From positions 12,276,001 through 12,340,000 of the forward strand of contig JBHGNT010000022.1 of NCBI GenBank assembly GCA_043228905.1: DNA of 64,000 nt. The letters are read 5' to 3'. The translations under genes were made by a program, and so were the position numbers. How positions within the stretch are numbered: the first letter of the stretch is position 1; each line of letters opens with the position of its first letter. Source of the DNA: Azolla caroliniana (Eukaryota > Polypodiophyta). Under the pieces are notes generated by a model. The model was not told where the DNA came from, did not search any database, and saw only the letters and a list, made by a program, of their open reading frames with translations. Positions 1-11,983 of this stretch are shown piece by piece.

Positions 1-130
1 AAAGTGGATTGTGGGGGTTCAAAAAGTTTCTTCTAGAAGACTCACAAGTCATTATGTTTTCTATGATGAAGGTATTCAAAACATAGCAAAATTCTCAAAG
101 TGATGTGACTAAGTGAGTGGGAATTGTTAG

Positions 131-137
131 TATAAAT
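131..137 (+). promoter_or_regulatory. TATA box of Bet v 1-like copy A
   Basis: TATAAAT lies 119 bases before the ATG. The surrounding 130 bases align, with scattered changes, to the region upstream of copies B and C (on the minus strand near 24.85 and 53.9 kb), where the same motif is kept at about the same distance. Conservation among paralogues makes it the likely core promoter. Confidence 0.6.
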
Positions 138-255
138 GTGTGTAGGGGGGCGAATGTGAAGATCAAGAGAAGTTGTATACATATTCCAGCAAGAAAGAGC
201 GAGTAATAAAAACACCAACAACAAATCTAGTACACCACATACATTAACACATAAG

Positions 256-849
256 ATGGCGATAGAGGTGTATAGCGACAAGGTGGAGTTGAAAGTGTCG
301 GCCAAGAGAGTGTGGAAGGCTGCATTCGAGGATGCCCATTCCGTTTTACCCAAAGCATCCCCTGACGTAGTGGAGCGAGTGGAGTATGAGGGTGCCAGTT
401 TCGACGTGGGCTCTATTCGTACCATCCACTTTGTGAAGAGTATGTTGTTTATTCATAGTTTACATTTTTTTTCACTCTTTAGTCACCAATCATAATACCT
501 TCTGTGCATTACCTCTTCCCTAGGCTATGTTGAGAAGAACTCTGTGGAGAAGCACCCTGGGCATCATGTCTTCTTCACCAAGGAGAAGATCCTCGAACTC
601 GACTCACATGCCCTTTCTGTGAAGGTTGATATAATTGAAGGTGGCTTTATTGGCATCCTAGTTAAACATTACAAGGGCACGTTCCATGTCAAAGAGACTG
701 GACCTCACACAAGTGTTGTCCATTTTACCTTCGAGTATGAGGCCCTCTCAGAGACACACAAATCTCACGTCCCAATTGCCCTCAAGGAAGCCGTTCCCAA
801 GAGTTTCCTCAATATTGAGGACTTCCTTCTCGCCCACCCGGAGTATTGA
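256..849 (+). CDS. Bet v 1 / PR-10-like protein, copy A (two exons)
   Basis: Exon 1 is 256-439 and exon 2 is 524-849, with an 84-base GT-AG intron (440-523); the spliced product is 169 residues. PR-10 genes typically have a single intron at about codon 62, and this one interrupts codon 62. The protein starts with the family pattern (VYSDKVEL, then a helix with VWKAAFEDAH), has a VERVEYEG-VGSIRTIHF segment where Bet v 1 proteins have the strand after the glycine-rich loop, and ends in a long C-terminal helix (ALKEAVPKSFLNIEDFLL). The family is small, cytosolic and binds hydrophobic ligands; members include pathogenesis-related proteins, major latex proteins and norcoclaurine synthases. Which role applies here cannot be told from sequence. 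There is no signal peptide. Both exons are open, the splice sites canonical, and a TATA box and AATAAA (946-951) flank the gene, so it looks functional. Confidence 0.88.
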
Positions 850-945
850 TCATGCCATAAATACTTCCTTTGTTTCAAACATCCACACTAAATAAGTTTA
901 TTGCATCAAATGGCACCCCAATGGTATACTAGAACATGGAAATTG

Positions 946-951
946 AATAAA
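946..951 (+). terminator. Polyadenylation signal of copy A
   Basis: AATAAA about 100 bases after the copy A stop codon, a typical distance for a plant poly(A) signal. Confidence 0.45.
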
Positions 952-3151
952 ACATTCACCACTTATTGTCTCTACAATGTTAAGTGTGTGAAATACATCG
1001 ATTGTGTTTTCCACATTGTTTTTATTAATATGATAATATGTTGTTAAACCATCTTAGTGTCAAAGAGAAAGAAATGATATCACAAGAAAATTATATGATA
1101 AGGATTGTCTATATTGTAAATTTGTAATTATTGCAAAAACCACGCAATGTATGATTAGAACTTTGGAAAATATCTTAAAGTCTGTGTCTATGAATCAAGT
1201 AATTAACCACACTTGGTTATAAAAAGTATGGTAGAGACTAATTAGACTATCATTAATTATAGCTATTTCTTTAGATAATTTTAGGATCGCGGCATTTTGT
1301 AGAATTCTTGCATGTGCTTATTTCTTCAATCAAAGGAAGTTTTGATAAATCATACTATGCTAATATGGACAATGTAATCATATATTGCCTTTTTTTTTTG
1401 CTCTCAATGTTAGAGCTTTAAATACGAACCTTGTGAGTGCTTTTTACCATTGCCACTACATTTCAAAGCTATTGCAATGCATGTAGACACTTGATTTCCA
1501 TTGCCACTACATTTCAAAGCTATTGCAATGCATGTAGACACTTGATTTCGACTAGATATGAAGACATGTGTTCTTTTCTGAGATGTTTTTCAGCCTTCTA
1601 AACTTTTCACATGATGTTTTCACACTTAACGAGCTTTGCTTGTTATTGAAATACTCGTGTCTAACTAATAATGCGTGTGTCTAAAATAACCCGTTCATGG
1701 TTGCCGCGACAAGTTTTCGATGTTATTTTGTAAGTGTATATACTCATAAACATTGCACTATAACAATGAAATATTTTAAGATGGATTAGGTTCTAACTGG
1801 GTGCACGCATACTCTAGTTTCTCAAACATTTCAAAGTTTACTTTAGGCAATACCACATGGGCATCCTCAAATGTGCCATCCCAAACCATGTTGGCAGGCA
1901 TTTTCAACCTTATCTTGTATGATAAACCTCAATGATGATGTGAGTGGCAATGGTGGCTTACATGTTGGTCACCAACATATATACCAAACCATTTGTTGCC
2001 AAAGCATGTATATATGACTCCTTTAATCCTAACATGATCCCAATTATTTATAGTTTATCGAGACACACCTCCACTACCATGTTTCCTTTCAATGGATATG
2101 ATAGCTTACATGTTGGTTCACAACATATATACAAAACCATTTCTATCTAGAACATATATGATTTGTCTAATCCTCACATGATCCCAAATTATAGTTTATC
2201 GCCGTAAATCCCTCTCACTTAACCACATCACTTTAAGAGTCTCATACACTTACAGTTACACCTCCACTACAAAAAACAAGAGATGAACAATCCCAAATGT
2301 CTTTGTTTCACATCATTTTTGAGTTTTTTGTACAATTTGGATAGACCCACCTTAGAAGAGTCTAATCCATTCTTCTAATACATCCCCCCTAGTCTGATTG
2401 TAAAGAGTAAGTGAACCTTTTAAGTCTAGTTTCGTTGTACTAAATGTGCACATGAAGGGGGAACAAAAAGGGAAAAGACAAACCCAAACCACGTGTACCT
2501 TAGAGGAAGGATTTGTTTCTCACAAATAACACATAGAGAGAAAGTAAAATTTTGTAGCTTATATAAGATACATTCTCTCTTTCTAAGCCATTGTAATGAT
2601 ATAGCCATAATTTACGAGGAATCGATGGTGACAAACTTTGTTAGACTATTATAATGTCTTCTAACTATAGAGAAAAAAACTAAATTAGCACACTTTTTAA
2701 ATGTATATAAAAACTTTTTCTATTGTGAGGTATGTAAACAAGTTGGTTGGTCTTGTTAGTGGCTTCACGCTTCGTTACCTAAAATTCTTTACCATAAGCC
2801 TAATTACACAACAAAGATAGCAAACATGAGCCCAAATAGATAAAAATAAACTCAATATTAGTTGGAGATATTGACATCATCTTGATTATTTGAGGCTCAC
2901 AATATTTAAAACTTTTGCATCAAATAATGTTAACTAATTGGAAACGGTTTTTTTAACAAACATAACAACTAATTTGCAAATGTTTTAAAAAAGTAGAAAG
3001 TAAGGAAATTAGGGTCCTCAATACAAGCCTAGGCTTGAGAGAAAAACATGTATCATTTTGGATGAAAAAACTCAATCTAACCAATTTTGGGCATGGGCAT
3101 GCATGCACATTTTTGAAGATTACATGACCATATACTCTAACACAAACAATA
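952..3151. other. Gene-free interval after copy A
   Basis: AT-rich DNA without a supported gene. It holds the 51-bp tandem repeat (1447-1548) and an older imperfect direct repeat of about 145 bases (about 1945-2060 and 2090-2205), recognisable by the shared words GCTTACATGTTGGT, CAACATATATAC and CACATGATCCCAA. Short open frames here have no recognisable content. Confidence 0.5.
1447..1548. repeat. Two-copy tandem repeat, 51-bp unit
   Basis: A 51-base unit beginning CCATTGCCACTACATTTC occurs twice head to tail with no visible mismatch. It lies in gene-free AT-rich DNA. The lack of divergence means a recent duplication (or an assembly artefact). Confidence 0.85.
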
Positions 3152-3700
3152 GTGAATGAGGTATATAGCTACAAGGTGAAGTGGAAAGTGTTCATCAAGA
3201 TTTGGTGGAAGGCCGCATTGGGGATGCTCATTCAATTCTAACCAAAGTTTCCCTAAAGGTGTAAAAGAGTGAAGTATATGGTTGTGTATTTTGAAGTAGG
3301 CTTTATTTGTTGTGTACTTTACATTGAACTTTGCCACTCCCTCATCACCAATCATAACACCTTCACTTGTTTGCCTCTTCCCTAAGCTATGTTGAGAAGA
3401 ACATTGCAGAGAAGCACCTTTATGACCATGTCCTGTTGATCAAGGATAAGATCCTTGAACTCGATTCACTTGCACTTTTTGTGAAGGTCATTTTCATTGA
3501 AGGTGGCTTTCTTTGTGCGCTTGTTAAAAAATACAAGTGCCTACTTCAAATTGGACCTTATACAACTGTTGTCCCTTTTTTCAAGTATTAGGCCCTCTCA
3601 AAGACACACAAATCTCACATTGTATTTGCCCTCAAGGAAGTTGCTCCCAAGAGTTTCTTCTCTACCATGTTGTTTATTGGTAATCCCATAAACATTTAAT
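3152..3700 (+). pseudogene. Bet v 1 / PR-10-like pseudogene
   Basis: This aligns to copy A over both exons and the intron, but is broken. The ATG is changed (the equivalent position reads GTGAATGAG), a base is lost in exon 1 near 3218 and shifts the frame, the intron acceptor region is still recognisable near 3390, about eight codons are missing near 3540, and a GAG codon has become TAG at 3591. The 3' end (about 3600-3660) keeps the C-terminal helix sequence. It is a decayed tandem paralogue of copy A in the same orientation. Confidence 0.85.
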
Positions 3701-5058
3701 TACCATCAAATATACACATTAAATAAGCTTTGTACATCAAATTACATCTAAATGACATACTAAAGCAGAAAAGTCTAATAAAGAATATTCATCACTTCTT
3801 TTGTCTGTCGATGTTAAAAGTGTACCAATGATTCTATTGTATTGTAGTTGGATAACAATGTTATGTTTATATCTACAAATGACCCCCTATATTTTCCCCA
3901 AGTTAGAATGTAATGTAACAATTGTTATGTATTCTATCATCATCTTAGGTTTGAGTTGTCTATGTTGATTTGATAGTTGGGGACTGTTTCACTCTCCTTA
4001 ATTTGCACAAACACACTTAATAGGAAAAATACACCATGCTTCCCAAGGCTTAGTTTAGACTACTTGACGACATTTTACTTGACTTCCCACTCATACGATA
4101 TGTTTCACGAGTATGGGGCGACACTCTAAACAATATTCCTCCTCAAATACCCCTACTCCAACAAAAACACTCTTAATGGACAAAACACATTATGCTTATC
4201 GAGGCTTCAGTAAGTTTAGACTACTCGAAAGCATTCTACTTGACATCCTACTCTTATGGTCCTTTGTGTGAGAATGGTATGATAAAGTAAGCAATGTTCT
4301 TCCTCAAATGCTCTTGCCCTCAACCATTGGTTATAATCTCTACTGTACATTCTTTACAAACCAAAGAATGGTACATGGAAGTGTGAGGCGATGACAATAC
4401 ATCATGACACAAAGGATAAACACAACTTTACATAGACAAAGAATGAGGATTAGACAATAAGTAACTCGAAAATCACCATTTGAGGTGCTTAAATATATTT
4501 AAACAACAATTCTCTATCCTGCTATGTAACTTTCATATTTATTCATTGGGTCAATAGATTAGGAATTCCTTTTACAATAGCAATAGCCCTACAACCTAAT
4601 TAAATATGCTTAGTTGTATTGCTAATTTACAATTCGATCCATGTGATCATTATATACCCATTGGATGACCATGAGGCACATATGTGAGGATTCCATTGCT
4701 TTGATGTAGAGTATCCAAAGGGAGAAAAAGGTTGAATTATCAAGGTTACATCAGAAGGAAAAGGGAGGAGATGAATATTAAGTTATTAATAAAATGCATC
4801 TCAAATGGAAAGAGTTCGTCATTCAAAGAATAGGGTCAAGACTTTGAACCCTACTCATGGGAATGGAGGAAAAAAGATTCAAGCTAAAAAGTGTAAATGA
4901 TAACATGCAACAAGTGTTAAATATGAACGTGTTAACAAACATGTTCCTAGTATCAAGTGCCCATGCGAACATAACAAATGAAGTCACAACTTTTGAGAAT
5001 CATGAAGGTGTTGTTGTGATGTGGTGTGGCTAAAGGTAGAAAAGGGGTGCACAAAAAT
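3701..5058. other. Gene-free interval
   Basis: No gene seen. Two stretches (about 4020-4150 and 4190-4320) resemble each other (GACTACT-GA-CATT--ACTTGAC and a following AATGTTCTTCCTCAAAT-type word), an old direct duplication with about 170-base spacing. Confidence 0.4.
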
Positions 5059-5075
5059 ATACATACATACATACA

Positions 5076-5111
<36 letters not shown>

Positions 5112-5112
5112 T
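5059..5112. repeat. (CATA)n microsatellite
   Basis: About eleven uninterrupted CATA units, grading into TATATATA at the right end. Confidence 0.95.
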
Positions 5113-5162
5113 TCCCCAAAAAAACTCCTTCCATTAGTTATAAAATTTTACAAATGAGACGA

Positions 5163-5534
5163 TTATGTACAAATCCCTAAAGGGACGTGATAGTTCCATC
5201 TTATGTGGATGCCCACTGACTCAAGAAAGGGAGAGGATGACCATTGTTGGATGAAGGCTATTCGTTCTCTTTCAACTCCCTCGGAGCCGCCTGTAAGGCC
5301 ATCATATTGGCTCTTCAGAGTGGCTACAATTTCACTCCATATCTCTTGTAGTAACCTTGTTGGATGTGTGGTTTGGTTGGAGAAGACTCGCCTACATTGT
5401 TGTTTCCATAGAATCCAAAGAGTTATTGGGCTGACCAATTCCAACATCTCTTGAGATTTGTCATTAAGAGGAGTGGAGTGGACATTGCCGCTAGAGGATA
5501 AAAAGACCTCTTGTGCTTTTATCACCAAAGTCAT
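5163..5534 (-). pseudogene. L1-like (LINE) ORF2 C-terminal fragment
   Basis: The minus-strand frame encodes the tail that follows the zinc-binding zf-RVT domain in plant L1-like reverse transcriptases: a LWILWKQQCRRVFSN core, then a helix containing LLQEIWSEIVATLKSQYD. The same tail (MWVIWKAQCTTIFDN) ends the larger LINE at 9.5 kb. Only the 3' part of the element remains, and no catalytic domain is present. Confidence 0.65.
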
Positions 5535-5562
5535 CCCCTCTTTGAAAAAATTATATTAAATA

Positions 5563-5640
5563 AAGGTTAATAACTTAGTGGTTAGAATTATTGACCTTAT
5601 ACTATAAAGTGCAAAGTTTGAATCTTTGTAACGTGGTGCA
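5563..5640 (+). repeat. tRNA-derived SINE-like sequence
   Basis: A degenerate tRNA pattern: an A-box-like CTTAGTGGTTAGAA, a possible anticodon-loop region with CTTATAC, then a B-box-like AGTTTGAATCT about 35 bases later. Spacing fits a RNA polymerase III internal promoter. The cloverleaf stems are poor, so this is a retroposed tRNA relative rather than a tRNA gene. Confidence 0.4.
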
Positions 5641-8089
5641 AATTAAGGATTATTTATTTTCTTTTCATTTTCAAAGCAAAAAGGGAATAAAAGCATTAAA
5701 TGTCGAAATTAGGCGCCTCTTTTTCTATGAAAGGAAGAAAAGAGGGTTTATTTCAGGTCACTCATTTTGTGTTTCAAGAGTGCACCGTTAGGGTTTTGTT
5801 GTGCTTTTCTTCTTCTCCTCAACGTACTAGAGGTCTTAGGGTTTTTTTTTCCCTCTTTGTCGTGAATATTAGGGTTCTTAGTTCTTGTTCTACTTATTGT
5901 TCTTCTTGTTCTCAAGCGTACCTTGTTCTCCTCAACCATTGCATGTTGGTGAAATTCAAGGAGAGGTTTGGCAAGTTCGCACACCAATCGTTTGAAGGGA
6001 GGACCAAGTGGCCCGAGAACACTACTCTAATTTGAGGCATCATAGATGTCAGAGGTAGTTGCGGTCTCGATGGCCCACTCGACGCACCTACTCTAGGAGT
6101 GTCAACCCTCTTACTTTTGTTTCCATTTGTATTAGTGGCTAACTTGAAGTTACCAACTTACCACCATTCTAAACTTCCTCGTAAATTGTAAACCCTATTT
6201 TATAAAGGGAATTTCTTTCGTAATCTATCGCTTTCAACCTAAAAGAAGGCCCATTTTGGACTTAATATTGTGAAATCCCATCATAACGTCATGTTCTTTG
6301 GGCTAATCGCGTGTTTTGATCTTAACCTCGCGCATTAATCGTTCTTCGACTCATCACTCCCTTCGACTCCTACAAGCCTTCAACTCTCTAAATGTTTGCA
6401 CCCTATTAGTCTTTGCATCCTCCCTAGTCCAAGACCCTCGCCGTTCTGCTCAAGTAGTACACGCTGTCGTGACGTAGTTGGCCTAGAAGCGTAGCATTGC
6501 TTGGATAGAAGATAACGTGAAAGTGAGGACAGAATCATGGGATTTTTGGATGGAAGAGACGAAACGAGTAGAGATGTAGTAAAGAGAGATCAACGAGATA
6601 TTACAAAATAAAATGTAAAATGATATTTGAGGGAATATAAGAAATTTATAATTATTTCATGAAAGAGTTACAAAATGGTTGTGAGCATTCGTATTATTGA
6701 ATCTTTGCACTTTTTCTCACAAGGTAATCACTCTTCTCTTTCTTGACAATAGACCATAATATTCTCTTCTATCTTTCGATGAGGATAAGACTTCTGCACC
6801 CTTTCATTGCGAGTTAAGCACCACAATCGCCAAGCTAGTTCTTCTCTTACATCTTTAGTTTTTATAATCTCTTTCCTTCTATTTCTTATGATATATCTTA
6901 TAATATAATTATTTTCGATATCCCTTGTGAGGACACTTCTTATTTTATAGGAAAGGGATGCTCTTACATGTGTGCCATATGGTGGATGCGTAGTACATTG
7001 CATGGTTTAGACTACACAAGATTATTTTAAATAAAGTATATGTGGGTGTGTGTGTGGATATGCATATGTCTTTAATATTGGTTATAAGGTGGAGGTTGTA
7101 GGTTCAAATCCCCGTTTGCCTATACAATATAATTTTTTGCTTCATTCGTCTCTTCATATAATATAATATTATCATAGTGCTTTATTAAGATGACCTCTAT
7201 GTATACTACAAATATGGCCTAAACACTATCAAGATTCATCTTATTTTAGTTATGTATTTATTTTATTGTGAAGCCTTCCTACTTCATGACAACGCACACA
7301 CATTTTAGCAACAACGTGTGGGAGGCCTATGACAACCAAGGTAATGTGGTTGTCGATGTTAGATTCACCAAAATGAAATTGAAATATATCCACCAACACA
7401 CATTTATTCTTGTTTCGTCCTTCTTGTAATCTTTACATCCTATGTAAAAGGGAGTTCCAACTTATGTAATTAGAATTATTTGAACCATATTGCTGAATTT
7501 GATGCGGCTTCGTGGAATCTATTAACACAGTTCTCCTTGTGTTTTATTTTTTACATTTATAATTACTTATTTTTTACATTTATAATTTTATAATCAGATA
7601 ATTACTTATTTATTTTTTTCGAAAAGATATGCCTTGGTATTATAAAATCATAAGAACTACAAAAGTTGTGTTGGATAAACAAATATACCAACAGATTCGC
7701 TTGTACTCTCATCATGGCTGAATTGATGAGTATATACAATAACCACACATAGTTTTTTGTACATTCCTTGCTTTCTCCAAGCCGTGAGCTTGGGTTCATG
7801 ATGCTTGATTTGTGACGTCAAGTCTCCCTAGATGTTTGCATTATGGGTAGAAATTTCATTGCATGGTCATCAACATCCACGATATATTCATGTTCATAGG
7901 TTGCAGAGTCATGTTCCCTTATATACAACCACCATCGATATAGAAATCCCTGTTAATCTCATCAGTAAAAGCGTCCATGACATGTTCATTGATATAGATA
8001 TCAATGGTATGTTCATGTTTATGAGTTGTCAGAACCCACCAAATTCATCAATTCATCCATGATCATTATATGCAACCATAGTATGCTCA
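5641..8089. other. Gene-free interval
   Basis: No gene with recognisable content. The stretch 5790-5960 contains several TTAGGGTTTT/TTAGGGTTCTT words (telobox-like, common in plant 5' leaders) and an open frame (5700-6035) with no recognisable domain. Near 7109 there is an isolated B-box-like GGTTCAAATCCCC that may be another SINE relic. A TG-rich stretch lies at 7028-7045. Confidence 0.4.
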
Positions 8090-9270
8090 TTGACATAAAC
8101 ATCCATGGCATTTTCATATTCTTGTTTTCGCCAAGAATAATGTTTTATTCAGATCATGTTACCAGGACTTCCAAATATATTAGCCATGAGAACATATGAC
8201 ACTGTACCATTATTATGTAGTTGTATTGCAAAGATAATCTCCAAAGCTTCTCATTTCCCCATTTCCTAGAAGCACCCAATAGTGAAATCCATATGACTGA
8301 ATACTCAAAAAATGGCATTACCTTGATCATTGAAATAGCCTTATCATATTACCCCCCACATCCAAATACTACAACCATGCAATTAAGATGCTCTAAGTTT
8401 GGAGAAATACAATATTTTGTGGTCATAATCTAAAAAAGCATTTTGGCATCGTTTACGAGCCCAAAGTGACCACATGCACTCATCACACATACTAATGTTA
8501 TGCTGTCAGGAGATATGCCCTCACTTTCCCTGTGTTTGAAACACTTTAGGGCTTCATGTGCTTGTCCTTATTGAGCATAGCCAACAATAAGGGCGGACCA
8601 AGCCAACATATCTCAAAGATGAAGCTCTTCCAATACTTTTCTTGCTTTCTCAAGCATACCACATGTAGCATACATATGAACCAAGAAACTACATCTCGGA
8701 ATGGAAGCTCATCAAGTACATTTTGTGCTTTAATAGTCAAACCACAATCGGCATACATATCCACTAGTGCATTTCCAAGTGTGATATCTTTGAATAGAAA
8801 GCAATTAGAAACAATCTTTACATGACTTTTTATGCCCATTTCTACATCTCTTGCTATGCTACATGCTTTGAAGATGCAAATAAAGTTAATGGTATCAGGA
8901 GAGATGCTCTCTTTTTGCATCGTTTCGAAATATTTTAAAGCTTCATAAACTCGGTCTTCTTGTGCATAACCTGAAATTAAAGCATTCCACGATATAGCAT
9001 TTTAGGTTGGCAACTTTTCGAGCACTTTTTTACTTTCAAAAGAGCACCACATCCACATTTAGCATACATGGTGATCAAAGCGGTTGCTAGATACAGGGTT
9101 CTTTCAAGCAACCCTTTTCTCATAATATATGCATGTATTTTAGAATCTCCACAAAGATCCTTCCTTTGAGCACAAGCTTTGAGAAATGCCACAACATTGA
9201 TGATACCTTATCAATGGCAGTTTTTTCCTTGTTACTGTTTGATAAAACTCGCATTGAAACATTGTCATTC
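8090..9270 (-). pseudogene. E-type pentatricopeptide repeat (PPR) protein, pseudogene
   Basis: Read leftwards on the minus strand, successive PPR motifs are visible: FLKACAQRKDL then ALITMYAKCG (about 9200-9060), a GYAQEDRVYEALKYFETMQ stretch followed by ISPDTINFICIFKACS (about 8980-8860), ALVDMYADCG (about 8770), then in another frame ISPDSITLVCVMSACGHFG (about 8510-8460). The region about 8400-8150 encodes an E-domain-like segment (VIWISLLGASRKWGN). At least three frameshifts and several stops break it, and no DYW domain is seen. PPR proteins of this class act in organelle RNA editing or processing; this copy cannot make one. Confidence 0.75.
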
Positions 9271-9513
9271 TAACAATATCTCTAATAAGTCCTTCACTTG
9301 AATGCCAAAAAATACTAATTTTTTAACTAAACTTTGAGCAGTTTGTTGTTGTTTTTGGATTTCCGCTTATTCAAATTCTGATTGATGTCTCTCTTTTATA
9401 ATCCATCTTGCAACTTGTGCAACAGCAACAAATTTCCAAAGCCGTTCCTCATAGCCGATTCGATGTGTATATACAAGAACTATACATATTTGCACACCAT
9501 ATCTCCAAGATTT

Positions 9514-10578
9514 TTATCGTCTAATCCTCCCAAACTGCAATTGAGCATACAATGTAACCCATACCACCAAGATTTGTAACAACAAAATGTCCATAAACAA
9601 AGTTAGTAGACATTGTTTAGGGTTTAGGACGGCAACAGTATACATCCAAATTATGTGATCTCCATCTTCCCTAAAAATGAGTATAGAGTCCCATAACCTT
9701 TTAAAATGCATTTGCTTCCTGAAAATAGCATCAACATTGCCTGTGAAACTTTCATATTGATCACGTAATGTATGAATAAGTAACAACCAAAATTCAGCAA
9801 TTATAACAGAGCCATCTTGACTGGCATTGTCAAATATTGTTGTGCATTGTGCCTTCCAAATTACCCACATCAGAATAGATGAAATTGTCTTCCAAATAAT
9901 ATCGTCCCTAAATTGCAAACTATCACTTATAAAAGGTTGGACCATTTATATATGATGAGGAAGTATGTGAAAGGCTTCCACTATATCCTCCTTTTCATAT
10001 AACAAGAGTTGTCCCTTTAGAATGCCCCAACTAACCGCTCCCCAAGTGATTACGCAATTAGTATGTATCAATATCAACAACCTTAATACTCTTTGCCATA
10101 CTTGCATAATTTTAGGACAAGAACACAATACGTGCTTAATTGATTCTATCATACATCCACAACCAAAACCACATGACTTACTATCTAATTGCCGCAACCA
10201 AGCCCGAACCGGTAGTGCATAATGGATCAATAACCAACAAAAAAGGACAATCTTCTTGGGAATTTGCATACTCCATAACCACTTCCAATATTTAGATGCA
10301 TCCATTAAAGAGGCCCCATTCACCAACCACACTTTCATAGCGGATGGTGGATGCAATTTCCTACTTAAGAGCAACTTTCGTCCCAACTTCATAGAATATT
10401 GAAAAAATTGAAAAAATTTAGTATGAGACGAAGGATTTGTATATTTCCAAAGATAATCAGAGGATCCCAAAGAAAGTCCATCAATGACTTTTAAAAAAAA
10501 AACCCATAGTTGGGGCTGTTTGCCAAGTTGACGATTCCACATAAGTCTGCCATAATCTTCCTTCCTCAGACACATCAA
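9514..10578 (-). pseudogene. LINE ORF2 C-terminus: zf-RVT domain and tail
   Basis: Two adjoining minus-strand frames (10578-9946 and 9945-9514). The first has the zf-RVT pattern: WKWLWSMQIPKKIVLFCWLL, then a CGFGCGC pair, then HVLCSC, then W. The second has the terminal LWxxWKxxC-type segment. A stop separates them at 9945. The domain is the zinc-binding end of plant L1-like ORF2 proteins, thought to help bind template RNA. Confidence 0.75.
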
Positions 10579-11721
10579 AATAGTAACAGTCTCCTTGAGA
10601 TGTCGTTCCTTTTGCTCCTAACATAACACCAACCGGAGTAAAATATCCGAACCAAACATGCTCAAAAGAAGGTGACCAATTAGATAGAAAATTCCCTAAA
10701 GATAATTGAATTTCATCAAACATAAGTCTAAAACCCCTACACATGGTAGCATCTAGTTGTGAATTATTAAGATGATAAACATAATTTCCCCAAGAGACTA
10801 CCGTGGCAGCTATACCATTATCCAACTTAGCCCACTGTAATCGCGGTCTACTGCTAAGAAATACACCCCTTTCATCAGAAAAAATAAAATTCCAAATCAA
10901 AGGTTGCCGCAACAGTTCTTCATTCGAAGAGGGGCATCTACGAATAAAAAAAAACTTTACAACATCCCATGCTTTACAAATGCCAACCATAAAACCATCT
11001 ATTGGACCATGTATCGGTCTTGTCTCAAATTTGACAAGAATACCCATCTTAGAGATGGTTTCCAAATCCCCCTCGAAGACGGTTTAATATCAAGCAATCG
11101 ATTTAAAAGCAACTTTGACCATATACCTTGAGCAAGCAACATAGCCCTAACAATAAATTTTGCCAAAAGAGCCTTACATAGGTTGTCTGGGTCTACCAAC
11201 CCTAAACCACCATCAAAAAATTGCGCCGTAAGTGTCGACCAAGCTACCTTTGCACGAGCATCATTATGACTTCGTCCTATCCAAATAAAGTTTCAAACCA
11301 GTCGTTGAATACATAACCAACAGGATCTAGAGAACAAACATGTGGATGCAATATACCACATCGATGAAAGGAGAACCTGATTAGCTATCATTACTCTGCC
11401 TGCTAAAGACAACTATGTAGTGTCCCCAAATCAACAATTTTTTCCTAAGTGATAACATTGGAGGAGCTAACAATCGTTCCTTATGCATATTTATACCAAC
11501 ATGACAACCTAAGTAATGAATTGAATCTCCTTCTTGAATCCAACGGAAAGACTCAGATGGTCTCCATGATGGCAATGGCCGTATAGAAACCCAAAAACCC
11601 ACTTATTCACACCAATTCACTTTTGCACTAGAGCTAACACAAAATATTTCTAATGCAGCCTGTACTTTACACAAATTACAAAGTACACAAATTACCTTCT
11701 TTAGCATGCATGTATAGTGTT
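10579..11721 (-). pseudogene. LINE RT thumb/connection region, fragmented
   Basis: Frame pieces at 11602-11381, about 11380-11200 and 11199-10481 encode the region after the RT active site: a segment with HYLGCHVGINMH, then the plant LINE signature around 11390 (VMIANQ-like) and 11200 (RAKVAW and GLVDPDNLCKALLAKF). Reading frame is lost several times. Confidence 0.65.
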
Positions 11722-11726
11722 GTATC
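11722..11726. repeat. Left target-site duplication of GypA
   Basis: GTATC directly before the 5' LTR; the identical GTATC follows the 3' LTR at 15097-15101. A 5-bp duplication is the usual length for Ty3/gypsy integrases. Confidence 0.9.
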
Positions 11727-11761
11727 TGTCATGAATCCGTGAACATTATGTGGCTTCATTT

Positions 11762-11820
11762 GAGCTTGAACCCACGACCTTGTAATACATAATCAAGAAC
11801 CTAACCATTAAGATAACATA
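11762..11820 (-). repeat. tRNA-like module inside the GypA LTR
   Basis: On the minus strand the sequence reads as a tRNA relative: an A-box-like CTTAATGGTTAGG, an anticodon-arm-like stretch, then GGTCGTGGGTTCAAGCTC, which matches the B-box and T-arm. The 3' LTR carries the same module at 14684-14740. It could be a SINE captured by the LTR or a chance likeness; the A-to-B spacing is right for a RNA polymerase III promoter. Confidence 0.4.
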
Positions 11821-11874
11821 TGATTATATGAAATAATAAAAGCTACTTCTTGTAATAGACTGATATTGTAAATG

Positions 11875-11959
11875 TTCTAGAACATCCTAGAACATTCTAG
11901 AATATCCTAGAACATCTTAGAATATTCTAGGTCTAGAACATTCTAGAACATTATAGAAA
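11875..11959 (+). promoter_or_regulatory. Heat-shock-element array in the GypA 5' LTR
   Basis: GAA and TTC triplets (with TCC/TCT variants) alternate at 5-base spacing: TTCtaGAAcaTCCtaGAAcaTTCtaGAAta and so on for 85 bases, with one 1-base phase slip after TTCTAG. Heat-shock factors bind inverted nGAAn units at this spacing, three or more units giving strong sites. The array ends 25 bases before the TATA box, a usual promoter position. The 3' LTR has the same array at 14797-14881. Confidence 0.7.
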
Positions 11960-11983
11960 TCACTAGGTTATTCTATAGGAACC

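Noticed and set aside
5700-6035. 111-residue plus-strand frame after TTAGGGTTTT words
   Set aside because: No recognisable domain and biased composition; looks like leader-type noncoding DNA.
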